A DNA stretch of 64,000 nucleotides from a virus. Each line of letters opens with the position of its first letter. Position 1 is the first letter of the stretch. Both the position numbers and the translations under genes were made by a program. The stretch covers positions 28,627 to 92,626 of IMG/VR virus record IMGVR_UViG_3300028840_006004, one strand, 5' to 3'. The notes beneath the pieces are model-generated. The model did not search any database. It saw nothing but the letters and a program-made list of their open reading frames with translations, and had not been told where the DNA came from. Of this stretch, positions 62,793-64,000 are shown piece by piece.

Positions 62793-63095
62793 ATGCAAGT
62801 ACAGAAATTTCAAATTACACCAGGTATCCCGATTCAAAAAGTATTCATGCCACAAGGTTCAATGTTGCTTACAGGGATCCACAAAATAGATGATAATTTT
62901 TATCTATATGCTATATGCGAATCAAAAAATCCTAATATACCACGAGAACTCAGAGTTTATCCTACATTTCAGGAAATAAATATTGACTCAGGTATAATGT
63001 ACGTTGGTACTTTCCATGATTATGTGCAAGGATACCACGTCTTTGAATTAGAGTCGCCGGAACATCCCGGTGATATTGAACAAACCTCTCAATAG
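62793..63095 (+). CDS. Unknown protein, 100 aa
   Basis: A beta-rich protein (VQKFQITPGIPIQKVFMPQG), with no recognised domain; it ends GDIEQTSQ. It precedes a strong terminator and closes the transcript that began upstream. Confidence 0.6.
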   Translation: MQVQKFQITPGIPIQKVFMPQGSMLLTGIHKIDDNFYLYAICESKNPNIPRELRVYPTFQEINIDSGIMYVGTFHDYVQGYHVFELESPEHPGDIEQTSQ

Positions 63096-63115
63096 AGAGT
63101 CTTATTTAATTTGTT

Positions 63116-63139
63116 AGAGTGCCTTCGGGCACTCTTTTT
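63116..63139 (+). terminator. Rho-independent terminator with UUCG loop
   Basis: AGAGTGCC (63116-63123), loop TTCG, GGCACTCT (63128-63135), then a T-run. The UUCG tetraloop makes it very stable. Confidence 0.93.
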
Positions 63140-63150
63140 AATTTATTATC

Positions 63151-63540
63151 ATGGACAGAGTAAATGTTTTAATTCTTATTCCGATAAATTCTAAAACCAA
63201 TAGAAAGATGATCAATGAAGTCACCATTCTTATGGAAGATGGTGGAATTGCTACATTACACTATACAGGTGAGTATATGCTGACTGATTATTATCAGTCA
63301 CGAATTAACTTATCAAAGAAAAATATTTACGAAGACATTTATGAAGGTAAAGCTTATGCTCGAGAATGGAATGGAGAAAAGTATGTTACCGACAGAATGA
63401 TTCACGATGCAATGCATTGGCTTATGCCAACTGCATTCGATTACAAAGTAGTGTATCAATATCACGAACCTGATCACGAACCAGAACCGGTTTTGATAAG
63501 AGAATTCTTGCAAAAATTTTCATATAATATAAAATATTAA
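63151..63540 (+). CDS. Unknown protein, 129 aa
   Basis: An alpha/beta protein without a known motif; acidic/aromatic in the second half (YHEPDHEPEPVLIREFLQKF). It lies between two terminators or leaders, so it is probably separately transcribed. Not recognised. Confidence 0.6.
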   Translation: MDRVNVLILIPINSKTNRKMINEVTILMEDGGIATLHYTGEYMLTDYYQSRINLSKKNIYEDIYEGKAYAREWNGEKYVTDRMIHDAMHWLMPTAFDYKVVYQYHEPDHEPEPVLIREFLQKFSYNIKY

Positions 63541-63589
63541 TTTTACAAACGGCAATATTGCCACATAATTTAAAGAAAGGAGTGAAGTG

Positions 63590-63946
63590 ATGAAAAGAGC
63601 CACATTCGCAATATTATTGCTCTTATTTATCACGGCCTATCCATTGTACATGGCCGCTGATATCTCACCTCCAGTAGAGGTGGAACTATGTATCGACCTC
63701 GACCAGGAATGTGAGGTAATGATCATTCAAACAGAAACAATTACCCTACCAGACAACTACATGTTAGTCGTCATGTATTGGGAGTACATGTGTCAGAATG
63801 ATCAATTCAACAAATACCAATTAAACAAAAGTGATAGTTGGTATAGTTCGCTGAACATTACAAAAACCGGAGAACATAGTCCCGGAAACCTCAAGAACTT
63901 TCTTGGTCCTGGCGATATACATTACTCTTCGGAGTATAAAATATAA
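63590..63946 (+). CDS. Exported or membrane-anchored small protein, 118 aa
   Basis: ATG 63590 is chosen over the GTG one codon earlier because the purine-rich AAAGAAAGGAG (63572-63582) sits at good distance. The first 25 residues (MKRATFAILLLLFITAYPLY) are a signal peptide or anchor. The mature part has a Cys-rich, acidic N-terminal region (VELCIDLDQECEV). It is one of the few genes here with a strong Shine-Dalgarno-like sequence. It ends at a terminator. Confidence 0.65.
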   Translation: MKRATFAILLLLFITAYPLYMAADISPPVEVELCIDLDQECEVMIIQTETITLPDNYMLVVMYWEYMCQNDQFNKYQLNKSDSWYSSLNITKTGEHSPGNLKNFLGPGDIHYSSEYKI

Positions 63947-63965
63947 TTGATTTATAAATGATTTT

Positions 63966-63994
63966 AAGCCTCCATCCTAAGTGGAGGCTTTTTT
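63966..63994 (+). terminator. Rho-independent terminator at window end
   Basis: AAGCCTCCA (63966-63974) pairs with TGGAGGCTT (63982-63990), 9 bp, followed by a T-run. Confidence 0.9.
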
Positions 63995-64000
63995 AATGTT

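Noticed and set aside
1-64000. CRISPR array, insertion sequence, integrase, attachment site or tRNA gene
   Set aside because: None was found by reading both strands; repeats present are fibre modules, the pair at 44.8 kb and RNA helices.

Overview
The window is a stretch of a tailed, double-stranded DNA bacteriophage, most likely infecting a member of the Bacteroidota. It carries a large terminase, portal, capsid and tail block, a lysis cassette and a replication/recombination block, and no integrase or bacterial housekeeping gene. Evidence for a Bacteroidota host is indirect: start codons are preceded by A-rich stretches rather than clear Shine-Dalgarno sites, one signal peptide ends in Ala-Gln, and several small proteins belong to families I recognise from phages of that phylum. 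There is no tape-measure, sheath or baseplate gene. Instead a 1550-aa nozzle-like protein, small connector candidates and a run of internal (ejected) proteins follow the capsid genes, so a short-tailed, podovirus-like virion is the best reading. The gene order resembles that of crAss-like phages, but this was not tested against any database.

Layout. Positions 1-44,201 are read leftward (minus strand). In transcription order they hold small unknown genes and membrane or exported proteins (44.2-41.3 kb), an HNH nuclease with a terminator (40.8-40.2 kb), a receptor-binding/fibre cluster with YadA-like repeats and a duplicated N-terminal module (39.8-34.9 kb), a lysis and membrane cassette (34.9-32.7 kb), packaging (large terminase, portal), scaffold and major capsid (32.7-24.6 kb), connector and structural proteins (24.6-19.2 kb), a virion lysozyme and the nozzle (19.2-13.6 kb), and internal virion proteins ending in a giant protein of more than 3,245 residues that runs off the left edge. 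That protein contains a complete SF1 helicase motif set and a HExxH metallopeptidase motif. Many neighbours are joined by ATGA stop/start overlaps.

Positions 44,420-64,000 are read rightward, except one small gene at 47.7-48.0 kb. They hold early-type genes: small unknown proteins, a DnaB-like helicase, an SF2 helicase, an SMC/RecF-like ATPase, an OB-fold candidate single-strand-binding protein, a PD-(D/E)XK nuclease, and several widespread uncharacterised phage families. A DNA polymerase is not in the window. The two blocks diverge from 44.2-44.4 kb, an AT-rich region with runs of G on the minus strand.

The most unusual content is non-coding. A ~685-base gap at 52,746-53,430 is packed with long complementary helices, two pseudoknots and GAAA tetraloops, and ends in a 10-bp helix followed by a U-run. 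I read it as a large structured phage RNA, comparable in size to the GOLLD and ROOL classes. A second, smaller element with two abutting long helices lies at 45,985-46,122. Neither is explained by coding sequence.
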